DNA of 44,378 bases from contig JBELHA010000023.1 of NCBI GenBank assembly GCA_042091695.1, forward strand, positions 1 to 44,378, read 5' to 3'. Source of the stretch: Flavicella sp042091695. Its GTDB lineage: Bacteria; Bacteroidota; Bacteroidia; Flavobacteriales; Flavobacteriaceae. The notes beneath the pieces were generated by a model. It searched no databases. It saw only the letters and a list, made by a program, of their open reading frames with translations, and was not told where the DNA came from. The translations under genes were made by a program, and so were the position numbers. Below are positions 33,643-42,829 of this stretch, in pieces. Numbering within the stretch: the stretch's first letter is position 1; each line of letters opens with the position of its first letter.

Positions 33643-36102
33643 ATGAACTATTTAAATACAATGAGAAAATTGTTTTGTACTGTTTTACTTCTTGTAGGTT
33701 TTACCTCTCAAGCGCAACAAGTATTTACAGTTTCAAATGAAAAAGGATCAGGTGATTACACTTCTATTTATGATGCATTGGATGCTGTTGCAGCACAAGT
33801 ATCTAAGTCTGGTTACCCAAATGAAGGTATTGAAGTACTTGTAAAAGATGGATATTATAAAATTGATCGTAAGATATTATTGTCAAAGGAGTTTTCTGGT
33901 ACTGAATCCAATCCACTTGTGATCAAAGCTGAACATCCGGAAAAAGTACACTTTTTTGGTGGTGATATCTTGGATTTTTCAAAGTTTAAAAAATTCAAAG
34001 CTTCTAAGGCAGGTTTTACATTGTCCGACCCAAAGGCAGCTTCCAAGATTCGTGTTTTAGACCTTAAAAAATCGGGAATTAAAAAGAAGAGTTTGGGGGC
34101 ATTTTTCAAACACGGATATGGTTTTGAGCGCAACCCAAATTTTACAACACCTGCTATGTTGTGGGTTGATGGAGAGCGCATGCACCTGTCTAGGTGGCCA
34201 AATGAAGGTGAAAAAAATGAATACTACGACAACGTGAACCAGTTCAAAGGTAAGTTTAGTGATGTAGAGATTGATGGAGCGGTTTCTATGGTTAAGGTAA
34301 TAGATAAAGGTGTAAAGAAAAAAGGGAGATGGTATGAAAATGAGAATTTCCTCAACAATGGTGGAGGAACTTTTGAGGTAGCTTTTGATCGTGCTGCTTC
34401 TTGGAAGTACGCAGATAAATCAGACGAAAAAATATGGTTAGATGGAGTGCTTTCAGCTTCATGGGAGTGGGAGTACACCCGTGTAAAGAAAATTGAAGGG
34501 AAGCAAATTACCCTTGCTACAGGTTCTCAAAGTGGTTTGGGGGTATTTCGTAAGGTCACACATTTTCATTTTGAAAATGTACCCGAAGAATTGGATAGTC
34601 CAGGGGAGTACTTTATCGATAGAAAAAAAATGTTGTTGTATTTCTATCCTATAAAAGATGCAAAAAAGAAAGTATTGACATTGGCGACATTGTCTGATGA
34701 CATGATTGAAATCAAAGGAGCATCAAATATTACTATCGATGGTTTGGTATTGGAGTCAGGGCGTGAAAGTGCTATTTCAGTTATAAACACAAAACAATAC
34801 AAAAAAGTACTTTCAAGAAGTGAAAATATTCGCATACAGAACTGTATGATTCGTAATTTCAACCAATGGGGTGTATTGGTACAAGGTGCGCACAATTCTA
34901 TTGTAGACCGTTGTCATATATACAATATGGGTGCAGGAGGTGTTAAATTGGGTATTGAGTTGCGTCAATTTAGTTTGGTCAAAGAGAACAATGTAGTTTC
35001 CAACTGCGAAATTCACCATGTTGCTTTTGACCAAAAATCTCAAGTTCCAGGAATTACATTGGCTGGTTGTGGAAATACGGCAAGAAATAATGAAATTTAT
35101 AGCACGCCACACTTTGCTATTAAGATGAAGTACACGAACGATTGTGTTGCAGAAAAAAATTATATGCACAACCTACCAGAATATCACCATTTCGACGGAG
35201 GGGCTTTGTATCTAGCGATCGGGAATCAATTCTATAATAGAGGAAACGTGATTCGTCAAAATTATTTTGAAAACATCAGTACTAATGGTGCTTATTTGGA
35301 CAATTATACCATGGGGAATACTGTGGAAAGCAATGTCTTTTTCAATGTAGGAAACGGCACAAAAGGGTCAAAAAACGGTGCTGTTTATATTCATGGAGGT
35401 GGACAAAACTTGGTGAAAAATAACATTGCTATTGATTGCCCCTATGCATACAAAACGGGTTCGCACATTGTTAGGGCTGCTAATACCACTAATTATTTGA
35501 ACTCTTGGTTCAACGATGCGGCTACACTTTTCAAACCCTCAAGTGAACTATATAAAGCATATACTGCGCATTATCCTCAGATGAAAACATTTGTAGATAG
35601 GATTCACAACGCACCGGTTTTGATAAAGAATCACGCAAATAATAAGACTATGAAAGCGATTTCTAACAAGCAAAACAAAAAAGCACAACTAGATGCTTAC
35701 GATACATTTGGAGCCAAAGCTTTTTTAAGTGAAACTGGGAAACCACAAGATTGGTCCAATTGGTTTCAGTTGCGTTATCAGTCTACAGTATTTGAAAATA
35801 ATATAACTTGTTTTGCTACAGATAGGTATCTGCCAGATTTCAAAAAAACACGAATGTCTTATAAGTTAGGAGGTAGTTCAGGTGTTTTTGCGATGGCACC
35901 TTATGTGTCAAGAGAAGGGGGTAAACTCCAAAGAACAACCAATCATGTGTTCAAAGGGAATAAAGTTTTTAAAACGCTACCATCAGAATTAGGGTTACTA
36001 AAAGATGGTACTTCGATAGTTTTTAAAAAACAGTTATTTATCGGGCATATCACTGATTTTGAGCCAATAAATTTCGTTGAGATAGGTGTCTCTAAACAGT
36101 AA
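33643..36102 (+). CDS. Right-handed beta-helix glycosidase, GH141-like
   Basis: An 819-residue exported protein. The ATG at 33643 or the in-frame ATG at 33661 (M-R-K-L-F-C-T-V) can start it; the latter gives a typical signal peptide ending S-Q-A-Q. The N-terminal region has a G-S-G-D-Y-T-S-I-Y-D-A strand-helix and P-A-M-L-W-V-D-G-E-R-M-H-L-S-R-W-P-N, a segment I associate with GH141. A long parallel beta-helix follows (about 360-620), with repeating I-x-N-C and N-x-I-x-x-N turns. GH141 includes the alpha-L-fucosidase BT1002 that acts on rhamnogalacturonan II and members linked to fucoidan loci. A polysaccharide lyase of similar fold is the alternative. The family call is from motif memory. 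Confidence 0.75.
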   Translation: MNYLNTMRKLFCTVLLLVGFTSQAQQVFTVSNEKGSGDYTSIYDALDAVAAQVSKSGYPNEGIEVLVKDGYYKIDRKILLSKEFSGTESNPLVIKAEHPEKVHFFGGDILDFSKFKKFKASKAGFTLSDPKAASKIRVLDLKKSGIKKKSLGAFFKHGYGFERNPNFTTPAMLWVDGERMHLSRWPNEGEKNEYYDNVNQFKGKFSDVEIDGAVSMVKVIDKGVKKKGRWYENENFLNNGGGTFEVAFDRAASWKYADKSDEKIWLDGVLSASWEWEYTRVKKIEGKQITLATGSQSGLGVFRKVTHFHFENVPEELDSPGEYFIDRKKMLLYFYPIKDAKKKVLTLATLSDDMIEIKGASNITIDGLVLESGRESAISVINTKQYKKVLSRSENIRIQNCMIRNFNQWGVLVQGAHNSIVDRCHIYNMGAGGVKLGIELRQFSLVKENNVVSNCEIHHVAFDQKSQVPGITLAGCGNTARNNEIYSTPHFAIKMKYTNDCVAEKNYMHNLPEYHHFDGGALYLAIGNQFYNRGNVIRQNYFENISTNGAYLDNYTMGNTVESNVFFNVGNGTKGSKNGAVYIHGGGQNLVKNNIAIDCPYAYKTGSHIVRAANTTNYLNSWFNDAATLFKPSSELYKAYTAHYPQMKTFVDRIHNAPVLIKNHANNKTMKAISNKQNKKAQLDAYDTFGAKAFLSETGKPQDWSNWFQLRYQSTVFENNITCFATDRYLPDFKKTRMSYKLGGSSGVFAMAPYVSREGGKLQRTTNHVFKGNKVFKTLPSELGLLKDGTSIVFKKQLFIGHITDFEPINFVEIGVSKQ

Positions 36103-36197
36103 TTCTTGAGGTTTATATGTTTTATTACAGTTTTTTACGTGCAATATGTATTAGCATTTGTAGTAAATGTGTGATAATTATAGGTTAAATTATCCTA

Positions 36198-36240
36198 TTT
36201 TTACGCTGCTTTAACATTTTTTGTAAAAGCAGCGTAAAAA
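36198..36240. repeat. Perfect 15-bp inverted repeat in the susC leader
   Basis: TTTTTACGCTGCTTT (36198-36212) and AAAGCAGCGTAAAAA (36226-36240) are exact reverse complements around a 13-base T-rich loop. The element lies 31 bases before the susC start. On the + strand the hairpin is followed by TCTAACA, not a T-run, so it is not a standard terminator. It may be a leader hairpin or an operator. Confidence 0.7.
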
Positions 36241-36270
36241 TCTAACAACAATTAAAAACTTAAATCAAAA

Positions 36271-39200
36271 ATGTATTTTATGAAAAGAATCAAACTAACA
36301 AAAACATTACAGCGATGTTTTTTGTTGACCATTTTTTTCTTGGCATCTGTCGTTCAAAATGTTCAGGCGCAATCGAAAAATGTAAAAGGTAATGTAAAGG
36401 ATGCGTCGGGAGAAGTACTTCCTGGAGCTAGTATCATAGTAGTTGGTACTTCTGTAGGAACAATGTCCGACTTTGATGGGAATTACGAAGTGCGCGTAAG
36501 TAAAGATGCTACAAGTTTGTCGTTTTCATCATTGGGATATAAAACTCAAGAAGTCGCTTATACAGGACAAGAGGTAATCAACATAGTATTAGAAGAAGAA
36601 AGTAACAAGCTAGAAGAAGTAGTAGTTGTTGGGTATGGTACTCAAAAAGCAAAAGATGTAACGGGTGCTATCTCAAAAATTAAAGCCGCTGATATTGCAA
36701 AGACTGCTAATGTAACTGTAGAGCAAGCATTGACCGGAAGGATTGCGGGTGTAAATACAATTACTTCTGATGGTTCATTGGGTGGAGGAATGCGTATTCG
36801 TATTCGTGGTGGTACTTCCGTTAATGCGAACAATGAGCCTTTGTATGTAATTGATGGAGTGCCAATCGAGGTCGACTATAATATGTCTGATCAGCCTGGG
36901 ATCATGGAAGGGCCATCTAGTTCACCATTGGCTAATTTAGATCCGGGTTCAATCGTTTCTATTGAGGTGTTGAAAGATGCATCTGCTGCAGCAATATATG
37001 GTTCTAGAGGAGCAAATGGTGTAGTTATGATTACAACTAAAACAGGAAAAGCTGGAAAAACCAATATAACTTACGATACAAGTACTAGTTTGAGTGTTGT
37101 TCCACAAAGTCGTTTTGTTTCGGTGATGAATACAGAACAATATGGAAATAATTTAGTGAATGCTCAATTGTATCCTAAAGGGCGTTTGAATCCCTATTTT
37201 GAGAATGACGTTGAAGGTGGAGATGCCGCTGCAGCACTTCTTGCTGCAGATTTAATTAAAGCTGATTATGCAAGTCAAGAAACTACAGACTGGCAGTCTC
37301 GTTTTTATAGAATGGGTGTTATTCGCAATCATTCTCTTGCTGCATCTGGTGGTACTGAAGGGAATTTATTTTCTATTAGAGGTTCTTATTTAAATAATGA
37401 GGGAACAGTGAGAAAATCATTTTTCAAACGATACAATTTAAATTTAAATTTACAAAATAGACTGACGGATAAACTGAAATTAAAAACAGTTTTATCTCCT
37501 AGTTATTCAATCAAACAAGGTCCAACCTCTGGAGGGTCTTTTTCTCAGAGAGCTATGGGGTCTATTATTAGAACATTATCAAGACAACCAGACAGGGGTG
37601 TCGGTGAACTTGTTGAAGATGATAATGAGGATACAGGTGTTTGGGTAGATCCAATTACAGAGGCATTGAGAACTCAATCTTATAGTACTACATTTAATAT
37701 AAATGGTAATGCTAACTTGATTTATGAAATCTCAAAACACCTAACAGCAAACGTTAAGATCGGTACTAATTATTCATCAGGTACTATTAAAAATTATTTT
37801 TCTAAGGAATTTGGTAGAGGCTTTCAAAGAGGAGGTGTAGGGACGCGTAACCGTTTCGAAAACACTAATATAAACAATCAAAATATGCTGACCTATAAGA
37901 ATTCTTTTGGTGACAATAACAAGCATAGATTTACTGGTTTACTTGGGTTTACTCAAACTTTTATCTCTGTTGGTAGAGAGTACATCGAAACAGCTAATTT
38001 TGATATAGAATCTCTTGGATATGAAGGATTGCAATACGGTGCTTTACCAGCAAGACCATTTACAGAATTGAGAAAGAAAGTATTGAAGTCTTATATCTCT
38101 AGGGTGAATTACAACTTAGGTAGTAAGTATAGCTTTACGGTATCTATGCGTGCTGATGGTTCTTCAGTATTCTATACAAACAAATGGGGTTATTTTCCTG
38201 CAGCAGCTTTCGGATGGAACATCGACAAAGAATCATTCATGAAAAATGCTGAAGCTATATCTAACATGAAGTTACGTTTGAGTTATGGTCAAACTGGAAA
38301 TGCTGGTATCCCTTTTTACAGTGCATTTAGTCAATTCAATGATGCCTTTTATGTTTTAGGTGAAAATTCATCAGCTGTCACAGGTGTTGCTCTTGACAAT
38401 ATTGCAGATAAAGATTTGAGATGGGAATTTACGGATCAGTTTGATGCTGGGTTTGAGTTAGGTCTGTTCGATGATAAAATTAATTTAGTAGCTGATGTAT
38501 ATTATAAGCGTACTGAAGATTTGTTGTTGAGACAGCCAGTGAATGGTTCTACTGGTTTTACTCAATTTTTAACCAACGTTGGTAATGTTGAAAACAAAGG
38601 ATTAGAAATTGCTTTAAACACTATTAATATCGACCGTGATTTTAAATGGACTTCAGACTTTACTTTTTCCATGAACAGAAACAAGGTTTTAAGTATGGGA
38701 GATGCTACGGTTCAATATTTTGACGATCAATTTACTAATGGTGAATTTACGGGACTTTTACAAGTTGGTGAAAGTCTTGGGAATTGGTTTGGATATGAGA
38801 CATCAGGTGTTTTTAATTATGACGATTTTGTTGTCATCGATGAGGATTATACAGGGGATAGACCTCAGGATAATTTAGTGGAAATATTCACTAACCAAGG
38901 TGCTTTTGTTAGTTATGAATTGAAGCCTGAATTAAAGACATTGTATGGGAATTACAACAGTGCTACCAACCCAGGAGTTGGTGATTTACGTTATGTAGAC
39001 CAAAACAATGACGGGATTATTGATTCACGAGACAAAAAAATTATAGCAAGAACACAACCAAAACATTTTGGGTCTGTTTATAATAATTTCTCTTATAAAG
39101 GATTTGATTTAGGTATATTCCTTACGTACAAGTATGGTTTTGATGTAATCAATGGAAATTACCATAGAATTAATGGTACCGGAGGTACTAACTGGAACAA

Positions 39201-39558
39201 AACTTCAGAAAGAACAGATGCTTGGACTCCCGAAAATCCTTACGGTACTCAACCAAGACCTGATTATGTGCAAGATAAAAACTTTACAGACCGTATTGTA
39301 GAGGACGGATCTTTCATTCGTTTGCAGTCTATCAACCTTGGGTACAAACTTCCATGGAAAGTGGTCCAAAAAATTGGTTTAAAAAGTTTAAAAATCTATT
39401 CGAATATTGATAATATTCATGTTTGGACAAAGTATTCAGGTTATGACCCTGAGGTAAGTGTTGCAAGAGGACAACGTGCCATTACAAGTGCTAATTTGGA
39501 CTATGGAGCATATCCAAGAACGTTGAATGTGTCATTAGGTGTTAAAGTTGGATTATAA
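36271..39558 (+). CDS. susC: SusC/RagA-family TonB-linked outer-membrane transporter
   Basis: A 1095-residue glycan importer. The ATG at 36280 (M-K-R-I-K-L-T-K) is an alternative start. A signal peptide to about residue 34 precedes a carboxypeptidase-like domain (V-K-G-N-V-K-D-A-S-G, about 37-107). Next come the SusC hallmark E-E-V-V-V-V-G-Y-G-T-Q (115-125), the plug (about 135-255) with R-I-R-G-G-T-S and A-I-Y-G-S-R-G-A-N-G-V, and a large barrel ending in the aromatic-rich L-N-V-S-L-G-V-K-V-G-L. With SusD it forms the pedal-bin transporter that brings oligosaccharides into the periplasm. It is 12 bases from susD. Confidence 0.97.
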   Translation: MYFMKRIKLTKTLQRCFLLTIFFLASVVQNVQAQSKNVKGNVKDASGEVLPGASIIVVGTSVGTMSDFDGNYEVRVSKDATSLSFSSLGYKTQEVAYTGQEVINIVLEEESNKLEEVVVVGYGTQKAKDVTGAISKIKAADIAKTANVTVEQALTGRIAGVNTITSDGSLGGGMRIRIRGGTSVNANNEPLYVIDGVPIEVDYNMSDQPGIMEGPSSSPLANLDPGSIVSIEVLKDASAAAIYGSRGANGVVMITTKTGKAGKTNITYDTSTSLSVVPQSRFVSVMNTEQYGNNLVNAQLYPKGRLNPYFENDVEGGDAAAALLAADLIKADYASQETTDWQSRFYRMGVIRNHSLAASGGTEGNLFSIRGSYLNNEGTVRKSFFKRYNLNLNLQNRLTDKLKLKTVLSPSYSIKQGPTSGGSFSQRAMGSIIRTLSRQPDRGVGELVEDDNEDTGVWVDPITEALRTQSYSTTFNINGNANLIYEISKHLTANVKIGTNYSSGTIKNYFSKEFGRGFQRGGVGTRNRFENTNINNQNMLTYKNSFGDNNKHRFTGLLGFTQTFISVGREYIETANFDIESLGYEGLQYGALPARPFTELRKKVLKSYISRVNYNLGSKYSFTVSMRADGSSVFYTNKWGYFPAAAFGWNIDKESFMKNAEAISNMKLRLSYGQTGNAGIPFYSAFSQFNDAFYVLGENSSAVTGVALDNIADKDLRWEFTDQFDAGFELGLFDDKINLVADVYYKRTEDLLLRQPVNGSTGFTQFLTNVGNVENKGLEIALNTINIDRDFKWTSDFTFSMNRNKVLSMGDATVQYFDDQFTNGEFTGLLQVGESLGNWFGYETSGVFNYDDFVVIDEDYTGDRPQDNLVEIFTNQGAFVSYELKPELKTLYGNYNSATNPGVGDLRYVDQNNDGIIDSRDKKIIARTQPKHFGSVYNNFSYKGFDLGIFLTYKYGFDVINGNYHRINGTGGTNWNKTSERTDAWTPENPYGTQPRPDYVQDKNFTDRIVEDGSFIRLQSINLGYKLPWKVVQKIGLKSLKIYSNIDNIHVWTKYSGYDPEVSVARGQRAITSANLDYGAYPRTLNVSLGVKVGL

Positions 39559-39569
39559 AATTTACTACA

Positions 39570-41234
39570 ATGAAATTAATTAAATATTTTACAGTACTAC
39601 AGGTACTTATTTTTGGATTGACTTCATGTCATGACGATTTGAATACAGAGCCGATTTCGGCTACATATTTAGATGGGTTTTACAGCTCATCGGATGAAAT
39701 AGAAGCAGGACTTAACGGTGTTTATAAGGGTATGACCGGTGCTAACGGAGCTTACGGCCAATATTTTATTGCCATGTCTACTCATGGTTCACATGTTGGT
39801 ACGATGCATTCTAATCAACCAAATTTAAATGGATATGCACGCTATACTTTTGACAATTCAGATAAAGCGTTGACAAACATTTGGGAATCTAATTACTCAA
39901 TTATTTACAATGCAAACCAAGTTATTTCAAGATCTACAACCTATAAAAATGGTTTGCCTGATGCTGTTGATACTTCTTTGGTAGATCGTTTTATTGGTGA
40001 AGCTAAATTTTTGAGAGCTTTAGCTTATTTCAATCTCGTACGTTTTTGGGGTGCTGAAAACCCTTCTGGAGGTCCTGCTTTGGGAATTCCTCTAGTAACG
40101 GAAGAGTTGTTAGATTTTAAAAACACTGATTATGAGCGTGCACCACTAACTGCTGTTTATGATCAAATTATCAGTGATTTGGAAGATGCTAAAGAACTAT
40201 GTTATTACGCTTCGTGGATCGGTAAGAGTCCTAGTTTGAATGCTAATGATTTAGGACGCCCAACTAAAGGTGCAGCTCAAGGTTTACTTGCTAAGGTGTA
40301 CCTTACACGTGCTTCTTATCCTTTAAATGATGATTCTTATTTTGAGAAAGCTTATGATGAAGCTTATCCTCTTGTTTTAGGAGCTGATCAAGGTGACTAC
40401 ATCTTGGATGCTAGTTATGCAAATTTATTTACTGTTGCAGGTGAAACTTCTCACGAATGGATGTTTCAAGTAAACTATCATGCTGATGCATTGTTAGGAA
40501 ATGTTTGGGGAGGTGTTAATAACCCTTCTGGTTCTGGTGCTGCAATTAACCAAGGTTTTGGGCGTTACAATCCTACGTTGTCATTTATAGAGAGCTACGA
40601 ATTGGGGGATCCGAGACAAAGTCACAATATCGCACAAGGAAAAATTTATGAGAATGAACAAATTGGAAACAAAAAGAATGGTGTTGTAGTACATCAACCA
40701 AATACTAAAAACTGGTATACGTACAAATTTCGTTTCACATCAAAGCCTATTGGTAGATTTCAAACAGATATGAATGCGCCTGTTCTACGATTTGGAGATG
40801 TTGTTTTAATTTTTGCTGAGGCCGCTGCCAAATTAAATAACTCTGCTGATGCAATTTATGCACTGAATTTGATACTTGATAGGGCAAAAAATGGAGGTGC
40901 AATTCCTGCTAGTGTTGCTCAAACTGACTTTGCGGATGGTACAGATGAATTAATCGACTTTATATTTGAAGAAAGAGCTAGAGAATTGTGCTTCGAAGGG
41001 CATGATAAGTTTGATTTGATACGCACAAGTAAAGACTTTTTTGAAGCAACGTTAGCCTCACAACAATGGACTAATAAAGGTGCAGAAGATTATTCAATAC
41101 CTGCGAATGGTAGAAAAAATGTAGATTGGCAAGGGCTTGCTCAAAGACACCACATCACATTTCCTATTCCGGAATCTGAAATGGTTACAAATTCAGCAAT
41201 GGCTGGAAATCAAAATCCAGGATATAGCAACTAA
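39570..41234 (+). CDS. susD: SusD/RagB-family glycan-binding lipoprotein
   Basis: A 554-residue surface lipoprotein with lipobox L-T-S-C (Cys20). SusD features are D-L-N-T-E-P after the cysteine, the helical TPR-like body with E-A-K-F-L-R-A-L-A-Y-F-N-L-V-R-F-W-G, and the C-terminal F-E-E-R-A-R-E-L-C-F-E-G-H-D-K-F-D-L-I-R, followed by F-P-I-P near the end. It caps SusC and binds the target oligosaccharide. Its specificity cannot be read from sequence. The stop is followed by a very strong terminator. Confidence 0.97.
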   Translation: MKLIKYFTVLQVLIFGLTSCHDDLNTEPISATYLDGFYSSSDEIEAGLNGVYKGMTGANGAYGQYFIAMSTHGSHVGTMHSNQPNLNGYARYTFDNSDKALTNIWESNYSIIYNANQVISRSTTYKNGLPDAVDTSLVDRFIGEAKFLRALAYFNLVRFWGAENPSGGPALGIPLVTEELLDFKNTDYERAPLTAVYDQIISDLEDAKELCYYASWIGKSPSLNANDLGRPTKGAAQGLLAKVYLTRASYPLNDDSYFEKAYDEAYPLVLGADQGDYILDASYANLFTVAGETSHEWMFQVNYHADALLGNVWGGVNNPSGSGAAINQGFGRYNPTLSFIESYELGDPRQSHNIAQGKIYENEQIGNKKNGVVVHQPNTKNWYTYKFRFTSKPIGRFQTDMNAPVLRFGDVVLIFAEAAAKLNNSADAIYALNLILDRAKNGGAIPASVAQTDFADGTDELIDFIFEERARELCFEGHDKFDLIRTSKDFFEATLASQQWTNKGAEDYSIPANGRKNVDWQGLAQRHHITFPIPESEMVTNSAMAGNQNPGYSN

Positions 41235-41299
41235 CATATGTTTCTTGGATTGTTGAGTTTCCAAGACTTTTATAAGTAGTTACTATTTCCAATTTATAA

Positions 41300-41339
41300 G
41301 AGTATTGTTGTCTGTAAGATAACAATACTCTTTTTTTTT
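41300..41339 (+). terminator. Strong intrinsic terminator after susD
   Basis: A 10-bp perfect stem (gagtattgtt / aacaatactc), extendable by a G-T wobble and three more pairs to a GTA loop, is followed by nine T. It closes the susC-susD transcript. Confidence 0.92.
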
Positions 41340-41364
41340 GCCTTTATTCTTATTTGAAACTAGT

Positions 41365-41393
41365 TTTGTATTTGAATAATTTTGTTATATTTG
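41365..41393 (+). promoter_or_regulatory. Promoter of the small secreted protein gene
   Basis: TTTG at 41365-41368, a 17-base spacer and TATATTTG at 41386-41393 are an exact Bacteroidetes -33/-7 pair. The leader to the ATG at 41446 would be about 45 bases. This is the best promoter match in the window. Confidence 0.7.
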
Positions 41394-41445
41394 TGAAGTA
41401 GACAACTATGTCCTACTTTATTATTTAACTTAAACTATTACCCTC

Positions 41446-41781
41446 ATGAAAACTAAATTTTTAACTTTCGTATTTGCTTTAACATTAACAGTAGTATCTG
41501 CTCAAAAGTCTGCAGAAAAAATGGCTGATGGTGTTACCAAAGAAATGAAAAAAGTACTTTCATTATCTGACGAACAAGCAGATGCTTTGTATACAATCCA
41601 CTTAGATAAAGTTCAAAAATTACAAGCTGTAAATAAAGATGCTGAGTTGGATGCACCAGCAAAGAAGGAAGCAAAACGTTCTATTTATTTAGCAGCTAGA
41701 GATAAATTTTTAACTGTTTTTGATCAGCAAACTATGAAAAAATGGTATGCGTATCAAAAAGAAAAGAAAAATAAGAAATAG
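41446..41781 (+). CDS. Small secreted helical protein, Spy/LTxxQ-like
   Basis: A 111-residue protein with a signal peptide ending V-S-A-Q (residue 20). The mature 91 residues are almost wholly helical and highly charged. A segment L-S-L-S-D-E-Q-A-D-A-L-Y resembles the L-T-x-x-Q repeats of the periplasmic chaperone Spy/CpxP, and F-D-Q-Q-T-M-K-K-W resembles a second copy. The C-terminus is lysine-rich (K-K-N-K-K). It has its own promoter and terminator inside the PUL, so it is regulated apart from susCD. Function is unknown; a periplasmic chaperone-like or stress-sensing role is a guess from the motif. Confidence 0.75.
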   Translation: MKTKFLTFVFALTLTVVSAQKSAEKMADGVTKEMKKVLSLSDEQADALYTIHLDKVQKLQAVNKDAELDAPAKKEAKRSIYLAARDKFLTVFDQQTMKKWYAYQKEKKNKK

Positions 41782-41819
41782 TCGTTTAACAGATATCCTA
41801 TCCAACGATTTATAATTTG

Positions 41820-41860
41820 TAAGATTCCTGTTTTGTTATAAATAGGAATCTTATTTTTTT
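41820..41860 (+). terminator. Intrinsic terminator after the small secreted protein gene
   Basis: A 10-bp stem (taagattcct / aggaatctta) with a 14-base loop is followed by seven T. Only 21 bases separate it from the ATG of the next gene. Confidence 0.85.
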
Positions 41861-41881
41861 AAAATAATTTTTACAAGCATC

Positions 41882-42815
41882 ATGATGCGTATTTATATAC
41901 TACTAACATTGGTATTGTCTTCAATGTTATCTTGCAAGCAACACATTCCTAACGAGTCAACTGCTTCCCAAAGTTTGGCGATGCAACGTTTCAAAGGAAA
42001 CGACAGTGACAATGAATTATACACTCGTTTTCGCTACAAACCGCTCAAAGGTTTGGGCTATGAAAAAGGNNNNNNNNNNNNNNNNNNNNNNNNNNNNNNN
42101 NNNNNNNNNNNNNNNNNNNNNNNNNNNNNNNNNNNNNNNNNNNNNNNNNNNNNNNNNNNNNNNNNNNNNAGACGAACACAAACCTGGATTTTCTCAATTT
42201 AAAAATTGTAAATCACCAGGTTCTTGGGACAGTGGAGCCATTCATGATCCGGGTATCATTGTTAAGGATGGTAAATACTTTTTATATTACAAAGGACATC
42301 CTGTATGTGAAAAAATGTTTGCCGATTCTAAATGGGGAGTTGCCATAGCTGACAAACCTGAAGGACCCTACATCAAATCGAAGTACAACCCTGTGACCAA
42401 TAGTGGTCATGAAGTGTGGGTATTTCCATGGAAAACAGGAATAGCTGCATTGGTAGACTGGGCAGGACCAGAAAAAGGAACTGTACAATATTCGGAAGAC
42501 GGTATCAATTTCGAGCTAATGACTACCTTAGAAGACATACCACCCGCCGGAGGTGCCTATATAGCTGACAAGTTTACAGATTCCAAAGACGGCCAAGGAT
42601 TTGATTGGGGGCTCTGTCATTATGGACGTTCAGATTGGACTTTTTTAGTTCGTTTTGAGTGTGATTTGAAACGCGAAAGCATCAAAAAAACTGGATGGAA
42701 CCAATTCAAACACTACAGTACGATCCGAGCTGTTGATATTGAACCGGAAAGATTTGGTGTGACTACCGATATATTACAAGGAAATCGTATCAGAAGAAAA
42801 AAGAAAAATAAATAA
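41882..42815 (+). CDS. GH117-like lipoprotein 1 (interrupted by an assembly gap)
   Basis: One gene read in two frames across the 100-N gap. The N-terminal part (62 residues, lipobox L-S-C) ends in K-P-L-K-G-L-G-Y-E-K. After the gap the frame changes and continues with H-D-P-G-I-I-V-K-D-G-K-Y, W-G-V-A-I-A-D-K-P-E-G-P, N-S-G-H-E-V and C-H-Y-G-R. These match the second copy and the GH117 five-bladed propeller family. By alignment with copy 2 about 135 residues are missing, including the R-R-D-P aspartate region, so the real gap is about 400 bases and a multiple of three. GH117 includes alpha-1,3-(3,6-anhydro)-L-galactosidases; other clades are uncharacterised. The gene itself is probably intact. 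Confidence 0.8.
42070..42169. other. Assembly gap (100 N)
   Basis: Exactly 100 unknown bases, the conventional placeholder for a scaffold gap of unknown length. The frame before and after disagree by one base, which shows that the true length is not 100. Confidence 0.98.
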
Positions 42816-42829
42816 TTAAATACAAACAA

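Noticed and set aside
42006..42815. An independent ORF running through the N block from 42006
   Set aside because: It is the downstream frame of the interrupted GH117 gene read through unknown bases; the true start is at 41882 in another frame.
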